A stretch of 64,000 bases of DNA from Prevotella histicola JCM 15637 = DNF00424 (GCF_000613925.1 NZ_BAJX01000013.1:1-64000), one strand, 5' to 3'. Shown: positions 45,708 through 57,100, counted from the stretch's first letter. Notes: generated by a model not told the origin, from the sequence alone. Numbers and translations: made by a program.

Positions 45708-46523
45708 TTACTTCTTAGTAGTATCTTTTATAGCAGCTTTTCGTTCAGCTTCCTGTGCTCTCTTGTTGGCTTCTAAGGCGTTAAGCTTGCGATGATACTG
45801 CATGACTTTCTTGCCAAAGAGGGCAGCCATGGAGTCATTTGAGAGGTAACGCATTGAGCCTGAGTCGAAGCCAACAGAGTCCTGTGGGATGCGTTGTCCC
45901 TGTTCATCAACCGTATCCTTATATATATAAAGTCTGCCATTATAGATATGCCAGCTTGTATATACTGTCACTTTAGGATATTCAACAGGACTTTCATCCT
46001 CCAGAGAGTTTGCTTTCATGATGTAACCGACAGGTGAAGCCTGGTTATAACTCTTAAGTGTGAAACCATATTCACGTGGTATGAATAAGGCTTTCTTCAT
46101 GGAATCACTCATTTCCGCCATGATCTGTTCGTCCGTTTTGGTTGGATTCGGTTTCAGTTTTGGCAGAACCTGGAAAGTCCATGTCCCTTTCATCTGTTCA
46201 AGATTGATAACCATGACAGCCTCTAATGGGTCGATAGGATTAGGAAGAATGGCGAGTTCGTCACCAATTTTGGGAGTACCATACACCATTCCATTGCGCA
46301 TTGCCGTTACGATATCGAACTTTATAGGGTCTCCACCCTCATTAGGAAGGAAAACAATGATAGAGTCTGAACATCCGTCGCATGCCAAACCATAGCGTGT
46401 ACTGTCGCCCTTCAGTTTCATTTCCATATCTATAGCCCCGTGATCGCTTGTTGTTGCCTGATTATTACATGCTGTAAGAAGCAGTAAGGGGAAGGTTATA
46501 AGTGGAAAAAATAATTTCTTCAT
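45708..46523 (-). CDS. Hypothetical lipoprotein
   Basis: A 271-residue protein with a lipoprotein signal: LITFPLLLLTAC with the lipobox cysteine near residue 19, then a soluble domain (KGDSTRYGLACDGCSDSIIVFLPNEGGDPIKFDIVTA) and a Lys/Glu/Ala-rich helical tail (RKLNALEANKRAQEAERKAAIKD). The CDGC pair is noticeable but unassigned. Expected on the inner face of the outer membrane or exposed. No family is recognised. Own promoter motif. Confidence 0.72.
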   Translation of the reverse strand: MKKLFFPLITFPLLLLTACNNQATTSDHGAIDMEMKLKGDSTRYGLACDGCSDSIIVFLPNEGGDPIKFDIVTAMRNGMVYGTPKIGDELAILPNPIDPLEAVMVINLEQMKGTWTFQVLPKLKPNPTKTDEQIMAEMSDSMKKALFIPREYGFTLKSYNQASPVGYIMKANSLEDESPVEYPKVTVYTSWHIYNGRLYIYKDTVDEQGQRIPQDSVGFDSGSMRYLSNDSMAALFGKKVMQYHRKLNALEANKRAQEAERKAAIKDTTKK

Positions 46524-46542
46524 GTGTCTACTTTTGTGACTG

Positions 46543-46550
46543 CAAAGATA
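46543..46550 (-). promoter_or_regulatory. -7 promoter motif of the lipoprotein gene
   Basis: TATCTTTG on the minus strand, about 20 bp before the ATG. Confidence 0.55.
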
Positions 46551-46603
46551 GTCAATTATTGCAAAAAATATAATTAGTCAGCCGTTTTTTGGAAATTTTT
46601 ATC

Positions 46604-46611
46604 TAATTTTG
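46604..46611 (+). promoter_or_regulatory. -7 promoter motif of the carboxyltransferase gene
   Basis: TAATTTTG, 53 bp before the ATG at 46665; back-to-back with the lipoprotein promoter. Confidence 0.5.
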
Positions 46612-46664
46612 CAGGTCGAGATTGCAGGTTGCAATCGCCCGTTTAGATAACAACAAAATCACAT

Positions 46665-48438
46665 ATGGGAAAGAAAATTCAGTTCAGTCTCATTTATCGA
46701 GACATGTGGCAGAGCTCTGGTAAGTTCCAGCCACGTAAAGATCAGTTAGTGCGCATCGCACCTGTGTTCGTTGAGATGGGGTGTTTCGCACGTGTAGAAA
46801 CCAATGGTGGTGCTTTTGAACAAGTAAATTTGCTGGCTGGTGAGAACCCAAACGAGTCAGTACGTGCCTATACAAAGATTCTGCATGAAGCTGGTATCAA
46901 GACTCACATGCTTGATCGCGGTTTGAATGCATTGCGTATGTATCCTGTACCTGATGATGTTCGTGCGATGATGTATCGTGTAAAGCACGCTCAGGGTGTA
47001 GATATTACTCGTCTTTTCGACGGTTTGAATGATATTCGTAACATTGCTCCAGCTTTGAAATGGGCAAAGGAAGGTGGTATGACTCCACAGGGTACACTCT
47101 GTATCACGACCTCTCCTGTTCACACATTGGACTATTATACAAAGCTGGCTGACGAAGAAATTGCAGCTGGTGCAGAGGAACTTTGCTTGAAAGATATGGC
47201 AGGTATTGGTCAGCTGTATTCCTTGGTGAGCTGACTCGTCGTATCAAAGAGAAGCATCCAGATGTTCTTCTTGAGTATCATGGTCACTCTGGCCCAGGTC
47301 TTTCAATGGCTTCTATGTTGGAAGTTGCTAAGAATGGTATCGATATCCTCGATGTTGCAATAGAACCACTGTCATGGGGTAAAGTTCATCCAGACGTTAT
47401 CTCTGTACAAAGTATGTTGAAGAATGCAGGCTTTGATGTACCTGATATCAACATGGATGCCTATATGAAGGCTCGTGCTATGACCCAGGAATTCATTGAT
47501 GAGTGGTTAGGTTACTTCATCAACCCACAAAATAAGATTATGAGTTCTTTGCTTCTTAGCTGTGGTTTGCCTGGTGGTATGATGGGTTCTATGATGCTGA
47601 CCTCGGTGGTATCCGTTCAACCATCAATAATCTCCGCAAGAAGAAGGGTGAGCCTGAGCTCTCTGTTGACGACATGCTTATCAAGTTGTTCGATGAAGTA
47701 GCATATGTTTGGCCACGCGTGGGTTATCCTCCATTGGTAACTCCATTCTCACAATATACTAAGAACATCGCATTGATGAACCTCCTCACCCTTGAGCAGG
47801 GTAAGGGTCGCTTTGTTATGATGGATGATTCAATGTGGGGTATGATCCTCGGAAAGAGCGGTCGTGTGCCAGGTGAGATTTGTCAGGAATTGAAAGACCT
47901 TGCAAAACAGAAGGGACTTGAGTTCACTGATGCTGACCCACATACATTGTTGAAGAATAATCTTGAGGATTTCCGCAAGGAAATGGACGAGAATGGCTGG
48001 GATTATGGTCAGGATGAAGAGGAACTCTTCGAGCTTGCTATGCACCCAGAACAGTATCGTAACTACAAGAGTGGACAGGCTAAGAAGAATTTCTTGGCTG
48101 ACCTTCAGGCTGCTAAGGACGCTAAACTCGGTGCAAAAGTTAGTCCTGAAGAGGCTGCAGCATTCAAACATGCAAAGGCAGATGCACTTGTTTCTCCTGT
48201 CAAAGGTCAGTTGTTCTGGGAGTTCCAGGGCGATGCCGAGGCTAGTCCTGCTGTAGAACCATTCATTGGTAAGGCATATAAGGAAGGTGATATATTCTGT
48301 TATATCCAGGCTCCTTGGGGTGAGTTCGTCACAATTCCTGCTGCTCTCGGTGGTAAGTTGGTTGAAATCAACGCTAAGCAAGGTGCTAAAGTGAACAAGG
48401 GTGATGTTATTGCTTATATCCAAAGAGACGAAAAGTAA
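46665..48438 (+). CDS. Biotin-dependent-type carboxyltransferase (oxaloacetate decarboxylase alpha/pyruvate carboxylase subunit B), two frameshifts
   Basis: The carboxyltransferase TIM barrel begins with FSLIYRDMWQSSGKFQPRKDQL and includes LLEYHGHSGPGLSMASMLEVAKNGIDILDVAIEP and a PYC/OADA-type helical domain (YVWPRVGYPPLVTPFSQYTKNIALMNL). Three frames join if one C is restored at 47213-47214 (GIGQ-PVFLGELTRRIKEKHP) and one G at 47596-47597 (GSMMADLGGIRSTINNLRKKKGEPELS). Restored length is about 592 residues. The C-terminal biotinyl-like fold has QAPWGEFVTIPAALGGKL where AMKM is expected, so no lysine is available for biotin; a separate carrier protein may be used. Substrate (oxaloacetate, pyruvate or methylmalonyl-CoA) is not certain. 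Confidence 0.85.
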
Positions 48439-48464
48439 GGACTTAAGCTAAACAATATAACTAC

Positions 48465-48529
48465 GATTCATTCACGAATTATAAGGCCGGAACGCTTTCA
48501 TAGTTTGTGAATGGATCGTTTTTCTTTTT
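48465..48529 (+). terminator. Terminator of the carboxyltransferase gene
   Basis: GATTCATTCAC pairs with GTGAATGGATC (one G-T) across a 31-nt loop, followed by TTTTTCTTTTTG. Confidence 0.55.
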
Positions 48530-48615
48530 GTATGGGCAACAATGCTCATAATAAAAAGGAAGATAACGGTGATATGTTGAAAGCAGATACTCCCGATACT
48601 GATTGCCTCTAAAGT

Positions 48616-49158
48616 ATGGATTTACGCAGCCTATTAACAAAGAGAATATACAAAGAGGAGGTGAAACATCTTGCTTCCATGGTGCAGTCTTCCTTTGATG
48701 ACCGTGAATTCGCTGAGTTCTTTCAACTCTTATACGATGAGGATGCAAGGGTTTCAGAGAATAGTGCATGGATAATGAGTCATTTTAATAAAGTAGGATG
48801 GGGACGGTTAAACAGTAAAAAACAATCCCTCATGGAAAAAGCAATGCATACTTCCAGTACCACAGAACTACGTTTGTTGCTCACTATCATCTCAAAGTTG
48901 TCTGTTTCAGAAGAAGAAATAGCAATACCTTTCTTGAATTTTTGCCTTGATAACATCACAACTATGGCTCAATCAGTAGCTGTAAAGTCGCTCTGTATCT
49001 ATCTTTCTTTTCAGCAATGCAAGTTCTTTCCAGAGCTTTTGCAGGAGTTGCAAACGATATTAACCTCTTATGATGGTGTATCTTTGTCTCCGGGACTGAA
49101 GAGTGCACGGTCAAAAGTATTACAAGCAATAGTAAAAAACAATAGAAGAAACAAATAG
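48616..49158 (+). CDS. Hypothetical HEAT-like helical protein
   Basis: A 180-residue all-helical protein (IYKEEVKHLASMVQSSFDDREFAEFFQLLYDEDARVSENSAWIMSHFNKV; LRLLLTIISKLSVSEEEIAIPFLNFCLDNI; QSVAVKSLCIYLSFQQCKFFPELLQELQTILTSYD). The repeating helix pairs resemble HEAT/armadillo repeats used for protein binding. No specific function. It ends 2 bp before the HD gene, so the two form a unit. Confidence 0.65.
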   Translation: MDLRSLLTKRIYKEEVKHLASMVQSSFDDREFAEFFQLLYDEDARVSENSAWIMSHFNKVGWGRLNSKKQSLMEKAMHTSSTTELRLLLTIISKLSVSEEEIAIPFLNFCLDNITTMAQSVAVKSLCIYLSFQQCKFFPELLQELQTILTSYDGVSLSPGLKSARSKVLQAIVKNNRRNK

Positions 49159-49160
49159 CA

Positions 49161-49697
49161 ATGAATTATCAAGCCATCATAGACAAGTATTATCCTGAAG
49201 AAAATGAATTAAAGCATATCTTGCTTGTACATAGTAGAAGCGTAGCTGATAAAGCATTGATGGTGGCTGAACGCCATCCAGAGTTACATCTTGATTGTCA
49301 ATTCTTGGAAGAAGCTGCCATGTTACATGATATTGGGATCATTCGTTGTGATGCTCCAGGCATCCAATGTTTTGGTTCTGAACCTTATATATGTCATGGT
49401 AGATTGGGGGCAGAGATGCTTCGTAAGGAAGGTTTTCCGCGTCATGCCCGTGTCTGTGAACGGCATACAGGAGCAGGTGTTACACGTGAACAGATTATTA
49501 ATCAGCATCTTCCACTCCCAGAACAAGACTTTTTGCCAGAGACAATGGAAGAGAAAGTGATCTGTTATGCGGATAAATTCTTTTCAAAAACACATCTTGA
49601 TAAAGAGAAAACAGTTGAGCAGGCAGAACGAAGTCTTGCAAAGTTTGGTGAAGAAGGAGTCCTACGTTTCCGTGAATGGGAACAAATTTTTTGTTAA
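49161..49697 (+). CDS. HD-domain phosphohydrolase
   Basis: A 178-residue HD protein. The metal-binding HD pair is in AAMLHDIGI (residues 56-57), with earlier H in LLVHSRSVADKAL and later H in ICHGRLGAEML and VCERHTGAG, and D in CYADKFFSKTHLDKEKTVEQAERSLAKFG. HDIG-type enzymes hydrolyse phosphate esters or nucleotides; the substrate is unknown. Downstream partner of the HEAT-like gene. Confidence 0.82.
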   Translation: MNYQAIIDKYYPEENELKHILLVHSRSVADKALMVAERHPELHLDCQFLEEAAMLHDIGIIRCDAPGIQCFGSEPYICHGRLGAEMLRKEGFPRHARVCERHTGAGVTREQIINQHLPLPEQDFLPETMEEKVICYADKFFSKTHLDKEKTVEQAERSLAKFGEEGVLRFREWEQIFC

Positions 49698-49747
49698 AAG
49701 AGTATATTTTCTTATTTGTAAAGCTTGTTTTTACATTTTATATAGAT

Positions 49748-49777
49748 ATGAAGTAGCATTGCTACTTCATTTTGTTT
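49748..49777 (+). terminator. Terminator of the HD gene
   Basis: ATGAAGTAGC / GCTACTTCAT stem with an ATT loop and TTTGTTT. The remaining gap to 50130 holds only the next promoter. Confidence 0.7.
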
Positions 49778-50017
49778 AATACAGTATAGGTCATTTTTCC
49801 TTTGTTTTTGTCTATACTTTGGAATAGTAAGTCTTTGAGCTTTTGATTTTATGAATTTATAAACTTATTGTATATTGATAATTCTTTCTTCTTTCATTGT
49901 GTAGGAAGTAATGAATTGTTAATGTATTTCTATGTATCAATATGCTTCTATTATGAAAAATAGGGATAATCTTATTAAAAACTTATAAATAGGTGTTGCC
50001 CTTTTATATTTTATGTT

Positions 50018-50025
50018 TAACTTTG
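50018..50025 (+). promoter_or_regulatory. -7 promoter motif of the secreted-protein operon
   Basis: TAACTTTG with GTTG 19 bp upstream as a likely -33 element, about 105 bp before the first ATG. The three following genes have 7-bp and 5-bp gaps. Confidence 0.55.
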
Positions 50026-50130
50026 CCAAAGTAGTCTAATGACATTTTACTTGGCGAAGTATCATAAAGCACAACCTTCTACCTCTTTAAATAAAAGGTA
50101 CAAGATATATATAATTTAAACCAAAAGCGT

Positions 50131-51729
50131 ATGAAGAATATTTACTATTTGCTATTATTAGTTATTGTAACTCTGGTGTCAAGCAATGCCGTGGCTGATA
50201 CTCCAATCAAGCTAAGGGTTGATGATTCCAGCAGAGTTGTGGTGAAAGTTAATTACCATCCAGTTGATATTTCTAATGGTTTGAATAAACTGGATGTTCC
50301 TCAGTACGGCTCAGTACAGATTGAAGCCGTAGACGGATGTTATCTTAAAGAGGTATCTAAGCCTAACAAGAGCGAAGGTGGGAATATTCCTATGAGTATC
50401 TCGTCTATGCGAAACTGTAACCTATATATCTCGGATGAAGATAAGAATGTAACTTTTACGGTGAAGAGTGGAATCTTTGATGAAGCGCGTACAGGCTTTT
50501 GTATCGTTAAGATTGATGATGCATCTAAGGTTAAAATGGTGCGTTATGAATCTCAGACGGGAGTAAATCTGAAGAATGGAGATAACGATGTAAAGTGGAT
50601 TCCTGGAGCAGAGAAGACCTTAGTGATTACTAATGCCAATTATGGAGATGCTCCTATTTATCGTGTAACATTAGATGGTGTGGAGGTGGAAAGCTCCAGT
50701 AACCAGTTCTTTGTTACTCCTAAGGATGGTAGTGTAGTTAATATTACCGCAAATTATCCCGATGTTGATTATGCAGTAAAGTTTAATTTCTCTGATAATG
50801 CTGCTAAAAATGTTATCTCAAAGGTGATGATTGATGGGGTAGAGGTAGCTAATTACAATGAAGAAGGGTTCAAGGTAAAGGCTGGGAAAAAGTTAACGCT
50901 TACATTTGATAAGGTAAATTACTCTTTAGATGGGTTTAAAGTCAACGGTGAATCTATATCTCTTTATGGTCCTTATGAATGTATTGTGAAGAACGAAATG
51001 AACTTTGAGATATCAGCACATAAGTATGCTACGGTAAAATCTACGCTAAATGTGGATAAAGCTGCTAATGTTACTGTTTATCAAGGACAGAGTTATAATA
51101 ATAAGGTGATATCAGTCCATGATGGAGAAAATGTTTTGGAGTTGAATGAAACAAATAGTATGATTCAGATAAAGCCGAATAGTGGTTGCAAAATTGATTC
51201 GGTGAAGGTCAATGGTAATCATTTCTCTATTGGATATGATGGTGCTTGTGAGATTAAACTGACGGAAGGAATGAGGGTTGATGTTGCAACTTCAGCCATT
51301 GTACGTGACCAAAAGGCAACTGTTTTTATAGATGATATAAGTCTGGCAAACTATGGTTTCAATTTCTATCGTACTGATCATTCAACGGTACAGATGCAGT
51401 CTGGTGAGAATACACTGATGTTCTCGAAAGATGATCACCACTTCATGTTTGGTGCTTATGGTACTGATATGAGTAAAATGGTGGTGAAACTGAATGGAAC
51501 AGTACTTGATCCAACTTATCCTGGTGGGTCAAGTTTTGAGTTTGATTTAAAAGATAATGACCGTTTGGAAATCTTATTGAAAGGTGAAACTAATGGTATT
51601 GATTCCGTAGGACATGTAAAGGGGAATGAAAGAAAGGTTTATCGTATAGATGGAACTTGTGTGACAGGTGAGAATTTGCCACGCGGTTTATATATTATTG
51701 ATGGTAAGAAAGTATTAATTAACAAGTGA
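50131..51729 (+). CDS. Secreted beta-domain repeat protein with T9SS-like C-terminus
   Basis: A 532-residue exported protein. Signal peptide residues 1-22 (MKNIYYLLLLVIVTLVSSNAVAD). The body is built of repeated beta units of about 80 residues ending in phrases such as DGVEV, NGESI and NGNHFSIGYDG, with the periodic motif KV(T/M)(L/I)DGVEV and LKVNG..., suggesting Ig- or big-like domains. The C-terminal part, DSVGHVKGNERKVYRIDGTCVTGENLPRGLYIIDGKKVLINK, is a T9SS-type sorting domain. No enzymatic motif. First of three secreted proteins. Confidence 0.72.
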   Translation: MKNIYYLLLLVIVTLVSSNAVADTPIKLRVDDSSRVVVKVNYHPVDISNGLNKLDVPQYGSVQIEAVDGCYLKEVSKPNKSEGGNIPMSISSMRNCNLYISDEDKNVTFTVKSGIFDEARTGFCIVKIDDASKVKMVRYESQTGVNLKNGDNDVKWIPGAEKTLVITNANYGDAPIYRVTLDGVEVESSSNQFFVTPKDGSVVNITANYPDVDYAVKFNFSDNAAKNVISKVMIDGVEVANYNEEGFKVKAGKKLTLTFDKVNYSLDGFKVNGESISLYGPYECIVKNEMNFEISAHKYATVKSTLNVDKAANVTVYQGQSYNNKVISVHDGENVLELNETNSMIQIKPNSGCKIDSVKVNGNHFSIGYDGACEIKLTEGMRVDVATSAIVRDQKATVFIDDISLANYGFNFYRTDHSTVQMQSGENTLMFSKDDHHFMFGAYGTDMSKMVVKLNGTVLDPTYPGGSSFEFDLKDNDRLEILLKGETNGIDSVGHVKGNERKVYRIDGTCVTGENLPRGLYIIDGKKVLINK

Positions 51730-51736
51730 AAAGCTA

Positions 51737-54118
51737 ATGAGAAAAATTCTACTTACAATTCTTTTGTTTGGAATGGTGGGTGCAGTATTTGGTCAATCCA
51801 AACTTGACCTGCAAAGTCAGATGGAGCTGCAGAGGCTTCGAAACACCTCCATTCCCACTTATAATGCTCGTACACGTTCCTTCGAACGCCCTAAAGTTGC
51901 CCAACAAAACACTTTAGCCATGGTTGAGCTCATGGGAGGATGTACTCGTGAAGATCTCGAAGCACAAGGTGTGGAAGTCTTAAGGGTACGTGGTAATATT
52001 GCAATTGTAGCGTTACCCGTCTCTGATGTTGAGCGTATTTCTACATTGACATGTGTTTATCGCATGGAACTTCCACGTCGGCTTTTTCAGAAGATGGACG
52101 TGGTACGTGCAGAGATAGGTGTAGATAAAATCCATAAAGGTATAGAATTGCCTCAAGCCTATACAGGAAAGGGTGTCGTAACGGGTATTGTTGATGGTGG
52201 TATTGACCCTAATCACATCAACTTTCTTAAGCCTGATGGCTCAACTCGCTTTGGTTATATCAGTAAGATTATAGCCGCTCCGAATGAAAAGAAAGGCTAT
52301 CATTATTATAATTATTATCCTCGTGCCGTACTTGACACTTTGTCAAATCGTGATGATACATATTCTATTGAGGATGATTTCACTACAGATTCTCCTACAA
52401 ACTTCCATGGAACGCACACAACAGGAATTATGGCAGGAGGTTATAAGGGGAATATAACATATGCAAAGACAAATAATGATACGACAAGTTACCTCGTAGA
52501 AGCTCCAAATCCATTCTATGGTTGTGCTACAGAGTCTGAGCTTGTGGCTTCATGTGGTGATTTACGCGATATGTATATAGCTTTTGGAGTTGATGATATC
52601 GTTCAATATGCATTACTATCGGGCAAGAAACCAAAGCCATGTGTTATAAACCTTTCCTTGGGAAGTAACATTGGAGTACATGATTCTACAAGTGTGATGA
52701 ACAAGTTCCTTGCAAAAGAAGGAGAACATGCTATCATTTGTATTGCTGCAGGTAATGAAGCTGATAAGGCTGTTGCCCTTAAAAAGAACTTTGAACATGC
52801 GAATGAAATGGTTAAGACATTCATTACCCCAATGGTTCCTGATACGCTAAAAATGGGGAAGAAGGCTTACATTAACTTTCGGAATGGTCAGATAGCTGCG
52901 TATAGTAATGATTCTACTGCTTTTGATTTTCAGATTGTTGTAACCAATACAAAGCGTGGAAATCATGCTGTAGTACGTATCCCAGTCATTGGCAATAGCG
53001 ATGGAAAAGCAATAACTTATGCTTCGGGAGGAGATGATTACGCAATCCCTGGTGCTATTATTAACCCAACCTTTGCTAAGGCTTTTGATGGTTATGTTAC
53101 TGCTGCTTCTGCTATTGATCCTGAGACGGGACGTTATTATGCAATGGCTGAGATAATGACCAGTGATAATCCAACTACAAACAAGGATGGAAACTATAAG
53201 TTGTCCTTGGAGATTAAAAGTAAAAAGGATGGTCAGAATGTAGAAGTTTATGGCGATGCACGCTATGTTTATTTCGATAGTAATAAGCAATCAGGATTTG
53301 TTAATGGAACACGAAATGGATCTATCAGCGATATGGCATGTGCAGCGAATGTTATTTCTGTAGGTAGTTATAATGTTCGTAATCATTGGTCTTCATTAGA
53401 TGGCTATGTGTATGGCTATAATAAGAGAGGTGAAAATGATGATTTCCCTCCTGGGGAGGCTTCTCGTTTCTCTTCTTTTGGTACACTTGCTGATGGAAGA
53501 AACCTTCCTCTTGTATGTGCACCAGGTGCTTCAGTCATCTCTTCAGTCAATACTTATGCTGTGAATAACCCTGAATTAGGGTATACTGATGCTGGCTTAC
53601 AAGGTAAACTAAAGAAAGGAGATAAGACTTACTATTGGCATCAGTCACTCGGAACATCTATGGCAACACCGGTTGTTGCTGGTGCTGTAGCTCTCTGGTT
53701 AGAGGCTAATCCTAAGCTAACTTGTAAAGATGTGGCACGTATCATTAAGGAAACAGCTCGTAGAGATTCCTTTGTGGTGAATACAGGTGACCCAGTACAG
53801 TGGGGAGCAGGTAAGTTTGATGCCTATGCAGGTTTGAAACAAGTTCTAAAAGAGAAGGAGTCAACTGGGATTAATGGTGTTAAGGTAGCTGCTGAAAAGA
53901 ATATTCCAGTCATCACTTCAACAGGTGAACGTTCATTTACTGTATTCCTTGCCGGTGCAAAACAGTTGAATGTACGTGTTTATACACTCTCTGGTCAACT
54001 TGCTCATACACTAGTTACTCAAGGTGATGAGACTAATATTAATGCTTCTGCATGGAGTAAGGGAGTTTATCTTATCCAGGTGAATGGGGGCAGAGCACAA
54101 CGAATTATTATTTACTAA
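51737..54118 (+). CDS. Secreted S8 subtilisin-like serine protease with T9SS C-terminal domain
   Basis: A 793-residue exported protease. Signal peptide about 1-19 (ending FGQ-SKL), a propeptide-like region to about 135, then the S8 catalytic triad: Asp153 in TGIVDGGIDP, His224 in NFHGTHTTG, and Ser641 in LGTSMATPVV. A beta-sandwich insertion lies between His and Ser. The C-terminal residues FLAGAKQLNVRVYTLSGQLAHTLVTQ..GVYLIQVNGGRAQRIIIY form a T9SS type A sorting domain. It probably acts outside the cell or on its surface, degrading host or community proteins. It sits 7 bp after the previous gene. Confidence 0.88.
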   Translation: MRKILLTILLFGMVGAVFGQSKLDLQSQMELQRLRNTSIPTYNARTRSFERPKVAQQNTLAMVELMGGCTREDLEAQGVEVLRVRGNIAIVALPVSDVERISTLTCVYRMELPRRLFQKMDVVRAEIGVDKIHKGIELPQAYTGKGVVTGIVDGGIDPNHINFLKPDGSTRFGYISKIIAAPNEKKGYHYYNYYPRAVLDTLSNRDDTYSIEDDFTTDSPTNFHGTHTTGIMAGGYKGNITYAKTNNDTTSYLVEAPNPFYGCATESELVASCGDLRDMYIAFGVDDIVQYALLSGKKPKPCVINLSLGSNIGVHDSTSVMNKFLAKEGEHAIICIAAGNEADKAVALKKNFEHANEMVKTFITPMVPDTLKMGKKAYINFRNGQIAAYSNDSTAFDFQIVVTNTKRGNHAVVRIPVIGNSDGKAITYASGGDDYAIPGAIINPTFAKAFDGYVTAASAIDPETGRYYAMAEIMTSDNPTTNKDGNYKLSLEIKSKKDGQNVEVYGDARYVYFDSNKQSGFVNGTRNGSISDMACAANVISVGSYNVRNHWSSLDGYVYGYNKRGENDDFPPGEASRFSSFGTLADGRNLPLVCAPGASVISSVNTYAVNNPELGYTDAGLQGKLKKGDKTYYWHQSLGTSMATPVVAGAVALWLEANPKLTCKDVARIIKETARRDSFVVNTGDPVQWGAGKFDAYAGLKQVLKEKESTGINGVKVAAEKNIPVITSTGERSFTVFLAGAKQLNVRVYTLSGQLAHTLVTQGDETNINASAWSKGVYLIQVNGGRAQRIIIY

Positions 54119-54123
54119 CGTAT

Positions 54124-57100
54124 ATGAAGAATAGATTTACTTTCCTGTCATCAACGTTCTTACTATTGATGACAATGTTATTGAGTTCCCTTGCTGTACA
54201 GGCACAGGAAGAACAAATCATCAGATTCCATACGAATATACCTGCAAAGGCAAAGAGTGCAGGTATCCCAGCACAAGTATCTTTCGTACTTGGAGCATCT
54301 GATGATGATCAGACTGTCAGTATAGACTGTGGTTCTGGTGATCAAGAGTTTGATGTAAAGAAAGCTATAATAGGTGTAGAGAGTGGTGAACAAACCATCA
54401 AAGGTTCCCTTTTTACTGGTACTGTCACCGATGAAGGATGGGTAACCATTACTGGTGATCCAACTAACATCTATTATTTCAATGCTTCTGGCAATGAGAT
54501 TGATAAGATAGAGTTTAGCAAGAACCTTCGGATTAAGGTGTTGAATTTGGAGCATAACACTCTGAATGCTTTAGATATTAACAACCTGAAGAGCCTACAA
54601 GTTATCTATTTGCAGGATAATCCTTTTACGGCATCAACTCCATTGATGATTGGTAATTTACCAGACTTGGTTGTTTTGGAGATTCCACAGATAGGACATA
54701 TCTCTCCTGATTTCACACTTCGTAACTTCCCTAACCTTCGTTCTTTCGATGCATATCACACATTGGGGTTGAAGACTGTTGACCCTGCAGGATGTCCTAA
54801 GCTGCAACGTCTGAGTCTTGATATGACGAATGTTGAGACAGTAGATATCTCTAAGAACCCAGAACTGCAGATTTTGAATGTAGGTGACTCTCGTGTGAAG
54901 TCTCTTGATCTGAGTAATAACCCTAAAATCACTCAGCTTTACATCTCTCATTCCTCTGGAACAGTAAATACTGATGTTAAGTTTGATAATATAGATGTTA
55001 CCCATTGCCCTGAACTTTATTATTTCTATTGTGGCGGTAATAATCTGAAGACTCTTGATTTGAGTAAGAATCCTAAGCTCTTTACGCTCTCTTGCGATCG
55101 CAACCTCCTGAGAAATCTGGATGTAAGCAATAATCCTGCTCTTTATAGTGTCAATGTTCGTTATAATTACATGGACTTTGCTACTCTTCCTTGGCCAGGT
55201 AACTGGTTCGAGTATTACCATGAGCAGAATCCAATGGAGCTTAATGATACATATAAGGTGGGTGACGTTATTGATTTGAGTAATCGTGTTCTGCGTGCAA
55301 GGACTACGACTGATGCAAAGCTTTATCGTGTTCCTAAGGCTGATCCAACCAAGCCTGTTGAGTTGGATGATTCTTATTATTCTTATGCTGATGGTAAGGT
55401 AACGTTGAAGAAGGCACTCGATGATGAAGTATTTGTACAGTTCACTAACAGCGTTCTAAGGGATTATCCTATTCGTACTGAGAACTTCAGAGTTAAAACT
55501 GTTGCTGATTTCGGAAAGGATGTAAAGGCTATCGAACTGACAAGTCTTGGTTCTGCAGGTTCACCAGTGAAGATGTCTGTTGGTATCTTGGGTGCTTCTG
55601 AGGCTAATCCTGTTACTGTAAAGGTTGATTTAGGTGATGGTGAGACGACTCCTATTCAGATTAAATCTGATCATCCTTCCCAGGCAAACATTGATGCAAT
55701 ACGTACCGGATCAGGTAATATTATAGTTTATGTCCCACAAGACCGTTATGTAACGACGTTGGAATCAGATGGTCAGTACATTGATAACATTGATCTTTCT
55801 GCACTGACAGAGCTACGTGTTCTTACTTTGAAGAATGCTGGATTGATGACAATCGACCTTGGATATAACAATAAACTTCAGAAGCTTGACCTGTCTGGCA
55901 ACCAGCTTAGACGTGTTGACCTCCGTGGTCCTTCTTCTTATTTCTATAAGAGTAAGCTTTCAGACATTAACGTCAGCCATAATCAGTTGGATTCACTTCT
56001 CTTTAATGACCTCTATGCGGTTAGAACTCTGAACATCAGTCACAATAATTTGAACAGTCTGGATGTCTCAGATGCTGATAATCTGCGTACACTTGATATT
56101 TCTCACAACAAGTTTACACGCCTCTTGCTCAATCATAGTGAGCTTGTTGAGGATATAAATGCATCAGACAATGCCCTTACTGAGGTGAAGATTCCACCTG
56201 TAGCACCAGTTCAGAAGCTGAATGTCAGTGGTAATTACTTCACACTTGCTACTATGCCTAATGACTTTGGCTTAGCTCGTGGTAAGTTTATCTATGCTCC
56301 TCAGCACATTCTTGAGATATCAAAATCGTCTCCAGGTATTGATCTTTCAGAGCAGAACATCACGAAGAACGGTGCAAATACACAGTTCATTTGGAAGAAG
56401 AAGGACGGTCAGCCTTTGCAGTTAGGTACTGATTACACAATCAGCAATGGCTCTGCGAAGTTCATTAACTTGGCTCTTGATTCTATTTATTGCGAGATGA
56501 CACATCCTGCTTATCCTGATTTCCAGGGTGCAAATGTGTTCAAGACTACTTATGTTCATCCTATTGCTTACCCAAGATATGAGTTGGCGAACTTCACAAC
56601 GATTAATCGTACAGACAGTGTTGCTCTATCTTTAGCAAGTCCTGTGGATGGTACTTCTGTTTATTTTGAGTGGAATGGCGATGGTAATGTTACCCAGTAT
56701 ACGCTTGGAACAACCTATAAACTCTTCCGTGCTAAGTCAAAAGAGAACACGAAGGTGCGTGTTCTTGTGGCAGAAGCTAATGATAAGCTGAAGATTTTCA
56801 GTGTGTCTGGCGTCAAGATGAGTCAGGCTGACCTCTCTGGACTAAAGGATGCGAAGGTTATAACGGTTGCTGAGGCTGAGTTGCCTGCTATTACTCTTCC
56901 TGCAACGGCTCCTAATCTGACCGATTTGAATCTTGATGGTAATGAGCTGACAGAGATTGATTTGTCCAAGTTCCCTAAGCTCTTCGCGTTGTCTTTGGTT
57001 AACAATAAGCTCAAGACATTCGATCTTTCTCCTGCAAAGAGCCTTGGTCTGGCTTATCTTTCAGGGAACAAGATGAAGGAGATTAAGTTTGATAACCCAC

